Below are positions 1 through 6,104 of a stretch of DNA of 13,719 bases, one piece after another (the first letter of the stretch is position 1; each line of letters begins with the position of its first letter). The notes under the pieces are model-generated. The model was not told the DNA's origin. It made no database searches and worked only from the letters and a program-made list of their open reading frames with translations. Location of the stretch: the NCBI GenBank assembly GCA_900768045.1, contig CAAGBL010000020.1:1-13719 (forward strand), given 5' to 3'. The position numbers and the translations under genes are program-made. This DNA is from an uncultured Alistipes sp. GTDB lineage: Bacteria > Bacteroidota > Bacteroidia > Bacteroidales > Rikenellaceae.

Positions 1-1029
1 AAGGCTATCAAGGTTGTTGATCCAGCTAAGGCTGAGCGTTCTGAGATTGTTGAGATGTTGCTCGAGTCGGGTCTTTGGACTCGCATTGTAGAGCGTCCTT
101 TCGGTGTTATTGCTAACCCAGACGCAACACCTAAGGCAATCTTCGTGTCGGCATTCGATTCGGCACCTCTTGCTCCTGACTACAACTTCATTCTTAAGGA
201 GGAGAAGGCTGCTATCGAGGCAGGTATGGCACTTCTTGGTCGTCTTACTGAGGGTAAGGTTTACCTCTCAGCACGTAAGAACGACGAGGGCTTCATGGCA
301 GAGGTGAAGGGCGTTGAGTACAACACATTCGAGGGTAAGCACCCAGCAGGTAACGTAGGTGTTCAGATTCACCACCTCGACCGTATTGCTAAGGGCGACA
401 TCGTGTGGACAGTAAACATTCAGGATGTTGCTATCATCGGTCGCTTCGTACTTACTGGCAAGCTCGATATGTCTAAGACTATCGTTGTTGCTGGTAGCGA
501 GGCAGAGAACCGTTGCTACAAGCGCATCATCTCTGGCGCTGCTGTCGAGTCTATCGTTGGCGCAGTTAAGGAGAATGTCCGTGTTATCTCTGGTAACGTG
601 CTCACAGGCCGCACAACAGCTGCTGATGGCTACATCTCGGCTGATGCAAACATGCTTACACTTATCCCAGAGGGTAATGTTTACGAGTTGCTCGGTTGGG
701 CTATGCCTCGTTTCCACCGTTTCTCAGTATCACGTGCTTACTTCTCATGGCTCTGCCCTAAGAAGCAGTACAACCTCGATACTAACCTCAATGGTGGCGA
801 GCGTCCATTCGTAGTTACTGGTCTCTATGAGAACTACCTTCCAATGGATGTTTACGTATCGTATTTGTTGAAGGCTTGCTTGGTGAAGGATCTCGACAAG
901 ATGGAGAATCTTGGTTTGTATGAGGTGCTTCCTGAGGATTTGGCGCTCTGCGAGTTTGTTGATCCTTCAAAGATCGAGATGCAGCAGATTTTGCGTGATG
1001 GTATTAACCTAATGATTAAGGAGAGCTAA
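1..1029 (+). CDS. nqrA: Na+-translocating NADH:quinone reductase subunit A, 5'-truncated
   Basis: NqrA is the cytoplasmic, cofactor-free subunit of the six-subunit Na+-pumping NADH:quinone oxidoreductase. The reading frame is open from base 1 (KAIKVVDPAKAERSEI...), so the gene begins upstream; the ATG at position 55 is internal. About 342 residues are visible, against roughly 446 in Vibrio NqrA, so about 100 N-terminal residues are missing. The family landmark HPAGNVGVQIHHLDRI, followed by a VNIQDVAIIG stretch, is present (it corresponds to HPAGLxGTHIHFLDPV in proteobacterial homologues). The C-terminal part (GLYENYLPMDVY...LPEDLALCEFVDPSK) is also typical. The stop is 3 bp before the nqrB ATG, so it is co-transcribed with nqrBCDEF. 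No defect is seen apart from the window edge. Assignment is very secure from motif and gene order. Confidence 0.96.
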   Translation, partial: KAIKVVDPAKAERSEIVEMLLESGLWTRIVERPFGVIANPDATPKAIFVSAFDSAPLAPDYNFILKEEKAAIEAGMALLGRLTEGKVYLSARKNDEGFMAEVKGVEYNTFEGKHPAGNVGVQIHHLDRIAKGDIVWTVNIQDVAIIGRFVLTGKLDMSKTIVVAGSEAENRCYKRIISGAAVESIVGAVKENVRVISGNVLTGRTTAADGYISADANMLTLIPEGNVYELLGWAMPRFHRFSVSRAYFSWLCPKKQYNLDTNLNGGERPFVVTGLYENYLPMDVYVSYLLKACLVKDLDKMENLGLYEVLPEDLALCEFVDPSKIEMQQILRDGINLMIKES

Positions 1030-1032
1030 GCT

Positions 1033-2139
1033 ATGGGATTGCGTAAATTTGTAGATAAGATTAAGCCTACCTTCTCAGAGGGCGGTAAGCTCGGTTTCTT
1101 GCACTCGACATTCGAGGGCTTCGAGACATTCCTTTTTGTTCCTAACACAACAACTCAGCGTGGTGCTCACGTTCGTGACTGTAACGATATCAAGCGTGTG
1201 ATGATCGTTGTGGTATTGGCACTCGTTCCTGCATTGTTGTTCGGTATGTACAACATCGGTTATCAGGCTGGCATCGAGGGTATCATGCCTGCATTCTGGT
1301 TTGGTTTCCTTAAGATGTTGCCTATGATCATCGTATCTTACGTTACTGGTCTTGCAATCGAGTTTACATTTGCTCAGAAGCGTAAGCACGAGATTAACGA
1401 GGGTTTCCTTGTATCAGGTCTTTTGATTCCAATGGTTATGCCTATCACTGTGCCATTGTGGATTGTAGCACTCTCAACAGCTTTTGCTGTAATCATCGGT
1501 AAGGAGGTATTCGGTGGTACTGGTATGAATGTCTTCAACCCAGCGTTGTTGGCACGTGCCTTTGCCTTCTTTGCTTACACTCCACAGATGTCAGGTGAGA
1601 CTGTTTGGTATGCTACTGATGCTAACACAGGTGCTACAGCGTTGGAGCAGTTGGCAACAACAGGCGAGATGAAGTGGAGCGTTATGGAGGCATTTATCGG
1701 CCGTATTCCAGGTTCTGTAGGTGAGACTTCAACTGCAGCTATCCTCATCGGTGCAGCTATCTTGCTCTTCACAGGCGTTGCTTCATGGCGCATCATGCTC
1801 TCAGTATTCGTTGGTGGTCTTGCATTTGGCTACTTGTTCGATGCTGTGGGTATGACTGAGTTCCCAGCATACTACCACTTGTTGGTTGGTGGTTTTGCTT
1901 TCGGTGCTGTGTTCATGGCTACTGATCCTGTTACATCTGCTCAGACAAACTGCGGTAAGTGGATTTATGGTTTCATGGTAGGTGCTTTGGCAGTTATCAT
2001 TCGTGTTATCAACCCAGCTTACCCAGAGGGTATGATGCTTTCAATTCTCTTTATGAATGCTTTGGCTCCACTTATCGACTACTTCGTAGTAGAGCGCAAC
2101 ATTGCACGTCGTAAGAAGCTTATTAAGAACGTAAAATAG
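1033..2139 (+). CDS. nqrB: Na+-NQR subunit B, covalent-FMN membrane subunit
   Basis: NqrB is the large integral-membrane subunit; in characterised enzymes it carries riboflavin and a covalently bound FMN and takes part in Na+ translocation and quinone reduction. The 368 residues contain many hydrophobic helices (for example about 55-72, 88-110, 125-157, 233-275, 283-296 and 311-326). The FMN attachment motif S/T-G-A-T is present as TGAT at residues 199-202, making Thr202 the predicted phosphoester site, normally loaded by the flavin transferase ApbE (no apbE in the window). Other family stretches are GGTGMNVFNPALLARAF (161-177) and FMATDPVTSAQT (294-305). It is shorter than the Vibrio protein (about 415), mainly at the N-terminus. 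The ATG at 1033 follows the nqrA stop by 3 bp (TAAGCTATG), the same junction layout as nqrC-nqrD, which supports the start. Confidence 0.97.
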   Translation: MGLRKFVDKIKPTFSEGGKLGFLHSTFEGFETFLFVPNTTTQRGAHVRDCNDIKRVMIVVVLALVPALLFGMYNIGYQAGIEGIMPAFWFGFLKMLPMIIVSYVTGLAIEFTFAQKRKHEINEGFLVSGLLIPMVMPITVPLWIVALSTAFAVIIGKEVFGGTGMNVFNPALLARAFAFFAYTPQMSGETVWYATDANTGATALEQLATTGEMKWSVMEAFIGRIPGSVGETSTAAILIGAAILLFTGVASWRIMLSVFVGGLAFGYLFDAVGMTEFPAYYHLLVGGFAFGAVFMATDPVTSAQTNCGKWIYGFMVGALAVIIRVINPAYPEGMMLSILFMNALAPLIDYFVVERNIARRKKLIKNVK

Positions 2140-2149
2140 AGTGAAGGCT

Positions 2150-2935
2150 ATGGCAATTAATAAGAATTCAAATCTTTATATTATCACCTATACCGTTGTA
2201 ATGGTGGTAATCGTAGGTGCTTTGCTCGCCTTTTTGGCAACCTCGCTTAAGGATAAGCAGGCGGCTAATGTTCTTAACGAGCAGAAGGTATCTATCATGA
2301 AGGCCTTCGGCGAGGCTGATGCTTCGTTCGACGAGGTTGTGACTATGGGTTGTTTGACAGCTGGCGAGTTCGTAGCTGTTGAGGAGGCTGACGTACAGGC
2401 TGTATTCGATCTTCTTGGCAACCGCAAGGCTTTGGCTGAGGCTCAGGACGAGCTTCCTATCTTCAAGATGGAGAAGGATGGCGTGACTAAGTTTGTTTTG
2501 CCTATCGTAGGTAAGGGTCTTTGGGGCGATATCTGGGGTTATGTTGCTTTGCAGCAGACTGAGGATAACGTTGTTATCTCTGGTATCGTTATGGACCACG
2601 CAGGCGAGACCCCAGGTCTTGGTGCTGAGATTGCTACTGAGAAAGTTCAGAAGGCATTCGAGGGCAAGAAGCTCTACAATGCTGAGGGCGCATTTGCTGT
2701 TCGCATGCAGAAGGGTGGCGCTCAGAATGAGCACCAGGTAGATGCTATCACAGGTGGTACTAAGACTTGTGATGGCGTTAACGCTATGTTGGCAGAGTCT
2801 ATCGCTAAGTATGAGGCATTCTTGAAGGTTGCTGAGGCCGAGGCTGAGGCAGACGTTGAGGAGCCAGCAGCTGAGGTTGAGGAGACTGAGGAGCCAGCAG
2901 AGGAGAATGTTGAACCTAAAACTGAGGAGGAGTAA
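2150..2935 (+). CDS. nqrC: Na+-NQR subunit C with an acidic C-terminal tail
   Basis: NqrC has one N-terminal membrane helix (residues about 9-31) and a soluble domain carrying a second covalent FMN; in known enzymes this domain faces the periplasm. From the chosen start the protein has 261 residues. The FMN site is DAITGGTKTCDGV (198-210); Thr204 aligns with the last Thr of the SGAT-type motif. An upstream in-frame GTG at 2141 would add MKA, but the ATG at 2150 is preferred because it gives the usual MxxNxNSN start and keeps the GCTATG context seen at nqrB and nqrD. Residues about 227-261 form a tail very rich in Glu and Ala with no aromatic residue, containing two EEPA units ten residues apart, encoded by a 14-bp direct repeat (2857-2870 and 2887-2900). 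This tail is absent from well-known NqrC proteins. Stop is 3 bp before nqrD. Confidence 0.95.
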   Translation: MAINKNSNLYIITYTVVMVVIVGALLAFLATSLKDKQAANVLNEQKVSIMKAFGEADASFDEVVTMGCLTAGEFVAVEEADVQAVFDLLGNRKALAEAQDELPIFKMEKDGVTKFVLPIVGKGLWGDIWGYVALQQTEDNVVISGIVMDHAGETPGLGAEIATEKVQKAFEGKKLYNAEGAFAVRMQKGGAQNEHQVDAITGGTKTCDGVNAMLAESIAKYEAFLKVAEAEAEADVEEPAAEVEETEEPAEENVEPKTEEE

Positions 2936-2938
2936 GCT

Positions 2939-3541
2939 ATGAAACTAAGCAAGAATTTTACTAATCCTTTGGCAGCTAATAACCCAGTTATCGTTCAGAT
3001 TTTGGGTATCTGCTCTGCATTGGCAGTAACCGTAAAGCTCGAGCCAGCATGTGTTATGGGTTTGTCAGTAATCTTCGTTACTGCATTCTCTAACCTCGTT
3101 ATGTCGCTCTTGCGTAATGGTGTGCCTTCACGTATTCGTATCATCGTGCAGTTGGTCGTTATCGCAACATTGGTAATCGTTGTTGACCAGTTCTTGCGCG
3201 CATATATGTATGATGTATCAAAGCAGCTATCGGTATACGTAGGTCTTATCATCACTAACTGTATCGTCATGGGCCGTGTTGAGGCTTTCGCCTTGGCAAA
3301 CAAGCCATGGGATTCGTTCGTTGATGGTGTTGCTAACGGTATCGGTTACGCTTTGATTCTTATCATCGTAGCCTTCTTCCGTGAGCTATTCGGCTCGGGT
3401 ACATTGTTCGGCTTCGACGTTATCGCACGCTTCGGCTATGTGAACAACTCGCTTATGTTGTTCCCACCAATGGCTCTTATCATCGTAGGTGTAATCATCT
3501 GGATTCACCGCTCTATTAACAAGGACTTACAGGAAAAATAG
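2939..3541 (+). CDS. nqrD: Na+-NQR subunit D
   Basis: NqrD is a six-helix membrane subunit of the NqrD/RnfE family. Together with NqrE it forms the core of the pump and, in solved Vibrio structures, binds an iron-sulfur cluster within the membrane through two Cys from each subunit. The 200-residue length is normal for the family. The start NFTNPLAANNPVIVQILGICSALAVT and the block TNCIVMGRVEAFA are diagnostic. Cys25 and Cys108 are the expected cluster ligands. The ATG at 2939 lies 3 bp after the nqrC stop. GAG-rich codons at the end of nqrC could act as an accidental ribosome-binding site (GGAGG at 2927-2931). No anomaly seen. Confidence 0.97.
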   Translation: MKLSKNFTNPLAANNPVIVQILGICSALAVTVKLEPACVMGLSVIFVTAFSNLVMSLLRNGVPSRIRIIVQLVVIATLVIVVDQFLRAYMYDVSKQLSVYVGLIITNCIVMGRVEAFALANKPWDSFVDGVANGIGYALILIIVAFFRELFGSGTLFGFDVIARFGYVNNSLMLFPPMALIIVGVIIWIHRSINKDLQEK

Positions 3542-3552
3542 GAGGGTAGCGT

Positions 3553-4152
3553 ATGTTGAATTTGTTTATTAACTCGATGCTTATCGAGAATATGGTATTC
3601 GCATTCTTCTTCGGTATGTGTTCTTACATTGCCGTTTCGAAGAGCGTAAAGACTGCAATAGGCTTGGGTGCTGCCGTTACTTTTGTGATGGTTATGACCG
3701 TGCCTTTGAACTACCTTCTCAACCAGTATGTGTTGGCACCAAATGCCTTGAGCGAGGGTGTAGACCTTAGCTTCTTGTCATTCATCTTGTTCATCGCCGT
3801 TATCGCTGCCTTCGTGCAGTTGGTGGAGATGGTTGTCGAGAAGTTCTCGCCATCGTTGTACAACCAGCTTGGTATCTTCTTGCCTCTTATCGCTGTAAAC
3901 TGCGCCATCATGGGTGGTTCGTTGTTTATGCAGCAGATGGTAGGCACAGAGATCAACAACACTCTTGACTCTGTTGTTTATGGTCTTGGTTCAGGTATTG
4001 GTTGGTGGTTGGCTATCGTTATGATGGCTGCTATCCGTGAGAAGATTGAGTACTCACACGTTCCTGCAGCGTTGAAGGGCCCAGGTATCGCCTTCATCAT
4101 CACAGGTTTGATGGGTATCGCATTCATGATCTTCTCTGGTATTCAGTTGTAA
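3553..4152 (+). CDS. nqrE: Na+-NQR subunit E
   Basis: NqrE is the NqrD partner and a member of the NqrE/RnfA family of six-helix membrane proteins with inverted topology. The 199 residues match the usual length. Diagnostic stretches are LFINSMLIENMVFAFFFGMC at the N-terminus, VEKFSPSLYNQLGIFLPLI (95-113) and VNCAIMGGSLF (115-125). Cys23 and Cys117 are the expected ligands of the membrane iron-sulfur cluster shared with NqrD, so all four ligands of the pair are present. The ATG at 3553 has a clear Shine-Dalgarno-like GGAGGG (3541-3546) starting on the last base of the nqrD stop, with about 6 bp spacing. This is one of the few such sites in the window and fixes the start. Confidence 0.97.
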   Translation: MLNLFINSMLIENMVFAFFFGMCSYIAVSKSVKTAIGLGAAVTFVMVMTVPLNYLLNQYVLAPNALSEGVDLSFLSFILFIAVIAAFVQLVEMVVEKFSPSLYNQLGIFLPLIAVNCAIMGGSLFMQQMVGTEINNTLDSVVYGLGSGIGWWLAIVMMAAIREKIEYSHVPAALKGPGIAFIITGLMGIAFMIFSGIQL

Positions 4153-4173
4153 ACCTTTAATAAGAGTAAGAAT

Positions 4174-5436
4174 ATGGAATTCAATGTTATTTTATGGGCA
4201 GTTGTTGCCTTTCTTGTGGTGACACTCTTGTTGGTGGCACTGCTACTCTTTGCAAAGGCAAAACTTACATCGTCAGGTGCTGTTAAGATTAACATCAACG
4301 ATGGCGATAAGGTGTTGGAGGTTGAGTCTGGCTCAACACTCCTTAACACACTCTCTGAGCAGGGCATCTTCCTTCCATCAGCTTGTGGTGGTAAGGGCGC
4401 TTGTGGTCAGTGCAAGTGTCAGGTAGTTAGTGGTGGTGGCGAGATTTTGCCTACTGAGCGTGGCTTCTTCAACCGTCGTGAGATTAACGAGGGTTGGCGT
4501 CTCGGCTGCCAGGTTAAGGTTAAGGAGGATATCGCTATCAAGGTTCCTGCTTCAGTGCTTAGCATCAAGAAGTGGGAGTGCGAGGTTGTATCTAACAACA
4601 ACGTGGCAACATTCATCAAGGAGTTCGTTGTTAAGCTCCCTGAGGGTGAGCACCTAAACTTCCGCTCTGGTGGTTATATCCAGATCGACGTTCCTGCAAT
4701 CACCGTAGATTATAAGGATATCGACGTTGATCCTGAGTACCGTGAGGATTGGGAGAAGATGGGCGTGTTCAACCTTAAGATGGTTAACCCTGAGCCACAG
4801 GTACGTGCATACTCTTGTGCTACATATCCTGCTGAGGGCGATATCATTAAGCTTAACGTGCGTATCGCAACACCTCCATTTGACCGTGCTACAAATAGCT
4901 GGGTAAATGTTAACCCAGGTGTATGTTCTTCATACATCTACTCTCTAAAGCCAGGCGACAAGATCATCATGTCAGGTCCTTTCGGCGAGTTCTTCTTGCC
5001 TGATAACCTCTCTGACGATCAGGAGCTTGTATTCATCGGTGGTGGTGCAGGTATGGCGCCTATGCGTTCACACATCATGCACCTCTTCAAGACCGTTAAG
5101 ACTGGCCGCAAGGTTAACTTCTTCTATGGTGCTCGTTCTTTGAAGGAGGCATTCTACCTCGAGGACTTCAAGCAGATTGAGGAGGAGTTCCCTAACTTTA
5201 AGTTCCACCTCGCTTTGGATCGTCCAGATCCAGAGGCAGACAAGGCAGGTGTACCTTATGTTGCAGGCTTCGTTCACAACGTGCTTTATGAGACATACCT
5301 CAAGCAGCACGATGAGCCAGAAGGCATCATCTACCTCATGTGCGGTCCTCCAATGATGGCACAGTCGGTAGTTAATATGTTGGATAACCTTGGCGTGCCA
5401 GCTGAGAATATTCTCTTTGATAACTTCGGCGCATAA
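4174..5436 (+). CDS. nqrF: Na+-NQR subunit F, NADH-oxidising flavoprotein
   Basis: NqrF is the electron entry point: it oxidises NADH with FAD and passes electrons to a [2Fe-2S] cluster. Order in the 420 residues: membrane helix (about 5-27); plant-type ferredoxin domain with ligands Cys71, Cys77, Cys80 and Cys112 (CGGKGACGQC...GC), plus a nearby Cys82 that is not a ligand in the usual pattern; FAD domain with RAYS at 211-214 and GVCSSYIY at 249-256; NADH domain with GGGAGMAPMRSH at 289-300 and CGPPMM at 390-395; and the conserved C-terminus DNFGA. Length is close to the Vibrio protein (about 408). It starts 21 bp after nqrE, the widest gap in the operon. As the last operon gene, its stop codon is directly followed by a palindromic element containing a strong hairpin. 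Confidence 0.97.
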   Translation: MEFNVILWAVVAFLVVTLLLVALLLFAKAKLTSSGAVKININDGDKVLEVESGSTLLNTLSEQGIFLPSACGGKGACGQCKCQVVSGGGEILPTERGFFNRREINEGWRLGCQVKVKEDIAIKVPASVLSIKKWECEVVSNNNVATFIKEFVVKLPEGEHLNFRSGGYIQIDVPAITVDYKDIDVDPEYREDWEKMGVFNLKMVNPEPQVRAYSCATYPAEGDIIKLNVRIATPPFDRATNSWVNVNPGVCSSYIYSLKPGDKIIMSGPFGEFFLPDNLSDDQELVFIGGGAGMAPMRSHIMHLFKTVKTGRKVNFFYGARSLKEAFYLEDFKQIEEEFPNFKFHLALDRPDPEADKAGVPYVAGFVHNVLYETYLKQHDEPEGIIYLMCGPPMMAQSVVNMLDNLGVPAENILFDNFGA

Positions 5437-5565
5437 TTTGTTGTTATAAGGGGTCATCTTTGACCTATCCCAAAAAGCTGAGCACCCGAGGCTGTACGTT
5501 TGAGTACTATCCTCGGGTGCTCACTTTTGCGATAAGCCAAATCTAACCCCTTATAACAACAAATT
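5435..5565. repeat. Nested palindromic element, copy 1
   Basis: A 131-bp element whose outer arms are a perfect 20-bp inverted repeat (5435-5454 and 5546-5565). The left arm includes the last two bases of the nqrF TAA. Inside lie a weaker middle arm pair (CCTATCCCAAAA against TTTTGCGATAAG) and a perfect 13-bp stem (5479-5491 with 5511-5523). The stem apex is an internal bulge (CT against TAT) and a GTAC/GTAC mini-stem around a 6-base loop. Copies 2 and 3 share the architecture and most sequence. No open reading frame of note. It could be a duplicated transcription terminator, a non-autonomous mobile element or a REP-like repeat. The repetition and folding are seen directly; the function is inferred. 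Confidence 0.9.
5479..5523 (+). terminator. Central hairpin of copy 1, likely nqr operon terminator
   Basis: A 13-bp perfect GC-rich stem (TGAGCACCCGAGG with its complement) capped by a GTAC-flanked loop and followed by CTTTTGCG. The T-run is only four bases, so it is a weak intrinsic terminator by the usual rule. The opposite strand has five T's next to the stem. Its place 42 bp after the nqrF stop suits termination of the operon. Confidence 0.65.
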
Positions 5566-5580
5566 TATTTCTTGTGATAA

Positions 5581-5660
5581 GAGTCTAAAAGAGTCCAAAG
5601 AGTTCGAAGAGTCCAAAGGGGTAGAAAAAAATACCCTTTAATACCCTTTTATTACCCTTT
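5581..5660. repeat. Short degenerate tandem repeats downstream of copy 1
   Basis: Four units of 9-10 bp (5581-5590, 5591-5599, 5600-5608, 5609-5617) follow the pattern GAGTCCAAA. After a short spacer come three TACCCTTT units about 10 bp apart (around 5632-5660). They are directly adjacent to the tail of the palindrome. Nothing coding is seen. The origin may be slippage; the 9-bp unit length recurs elsewhere in the window. Confidence 0.75.
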
Positions 5661-5730
5661 CTGCCCCTTGATAGGATTGATGGGAGCGCTAAAGCTCGAT
5701 GGGTAACGCTTCGCTTGATGGGAATTTCCC
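5661..5730. other. Non-coding spacer with spaced GATGGG words
   Basis: No gene is supported here. The stretch carries GATGGG at 5688-5693, 5698-5703 and 5717-5722, and ends in the small palindrome GGGAATTTCCC (5720-5730). It joins the two short-repeat blocks of this intergenic region. Confidence 0.5.
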
Positions 5731-5784
5731 ATTTATCCCATTTATCCCTATCGTCCCTATCGTCCCTATCGTCCCTATCGTCTC
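5731..5784. repeat. Nonamer tandem array (TATCGTCCC type)
   Basis: Six exact 9-bp steps: two ATTTATCCC (5731-5748), three TATCGTCCC (5749-5775) and one TATCGTCTC (5776-5784). On the minus strand this gives GGG tracts every 9 bases with 6-base spacers, which satisfies the simple G-quadruplex pattern. A related array lies downstream of nifJ. There is no spacer/repeat structure of CRISPR type. Confidence 0.85.
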
Positions 5785-5954
5785 TACTCTCTTTAAATTC
5801 CCTAAACTCACTCGCTCAGCGCCCTCATCTATACATCTCTTCCAAGTAGTAAAATAGTCCAATATTTTTTATCTATTTCTAAGTGTATAATGGCTAAATA
5901 GTTTGTGTTAAAAAGTTAACAACGAAAAAGCTATGATTTTCAGCAGAAAATGTG

Positions 5955-5962
5955 TAACTTTG
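5955..5962 (+). promoter_or_regulatory. Candidate -7 box for nifJ
   Basis: TAACTTTG fits the Bacteroidetes -7 consensus TAnnTTTG and is the best match upstream of nifJ. The -33 region about 20 bp upstream (near 5932, TATG) is poor. If used, transcription would begin near 5970 and leave a leader of about 135 nt. Confidence 0.5.
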
Positions 5963-5993
5963 CGCTGATTTTTGTTGAGCTTATGGGGTGTGG

Positions 5994-6069
5994 TTATCTG
6001 CACCTCGTGCTAATCGCCCGAGAAGCACTTTAAATTACCCTTTGGGTAAATTAACGTGTGGCAGATTAA
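5994..6069 (+). promoter_or_regulatory. Structured 5' leader of nifJ
   Basis: Three nested or competing pairings are visible. A closing stem joins TTATCTGC (5994-6001) with GCAGATTAA (6061-6069) with one bulged T. A central hairpin pairs TTAAATTACCC (6030-6040) with GGGTAAATTAA (6044-6054) around a TTT loop with one A-A mismatch. GTGC at 6007-6010 and GTGT at 6056-6059 can each pair with GCAC at 6025-6028, so they compete. No known riboswitch class was recognised. The structure is visible in sequence; regulation is inference. Confidence 0.4.
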
Positions 6070-6104
6070 GGCTTGAAATATAAAATTTAACATTGAGATA
6101 GAAT

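Noticed and set aside
268..717. A 149-residue antisense reading frame within nqrA
   Set aside because: Composition rich in Cys, His and Asn with no family features; it is a shadow of a conserved gene on the other strand.
2141..2149. GTG start for nqrC at 2141
   Set aside because: It adds only three residues and leaves a 1-bp gap to nqrB; the ATG at 2150 matches the start context of neighbouring genes and family N-termini.
2168..2734. A 188-residue reading frame antisense to nqrC
   Set aside because: It lies wholly inside nqrC, has no recognisable domain, and arises from the strong codon bias of the sense gene; nqrC itself is secure.
5581..5784. Possible CRISPR array
   Set aside because: Units are about 9-10 bp, contiguous, with no unique spacers and no cas genes; this is simple tandem repetition.
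5963..6104. TPP riboswitch upstream of nifJ, since PFOR uses TPP
   Set aside because: The CUGAGA and other conserved TPP-box words are absent, and PFOR genes are not usual TPP riboswitch targets.
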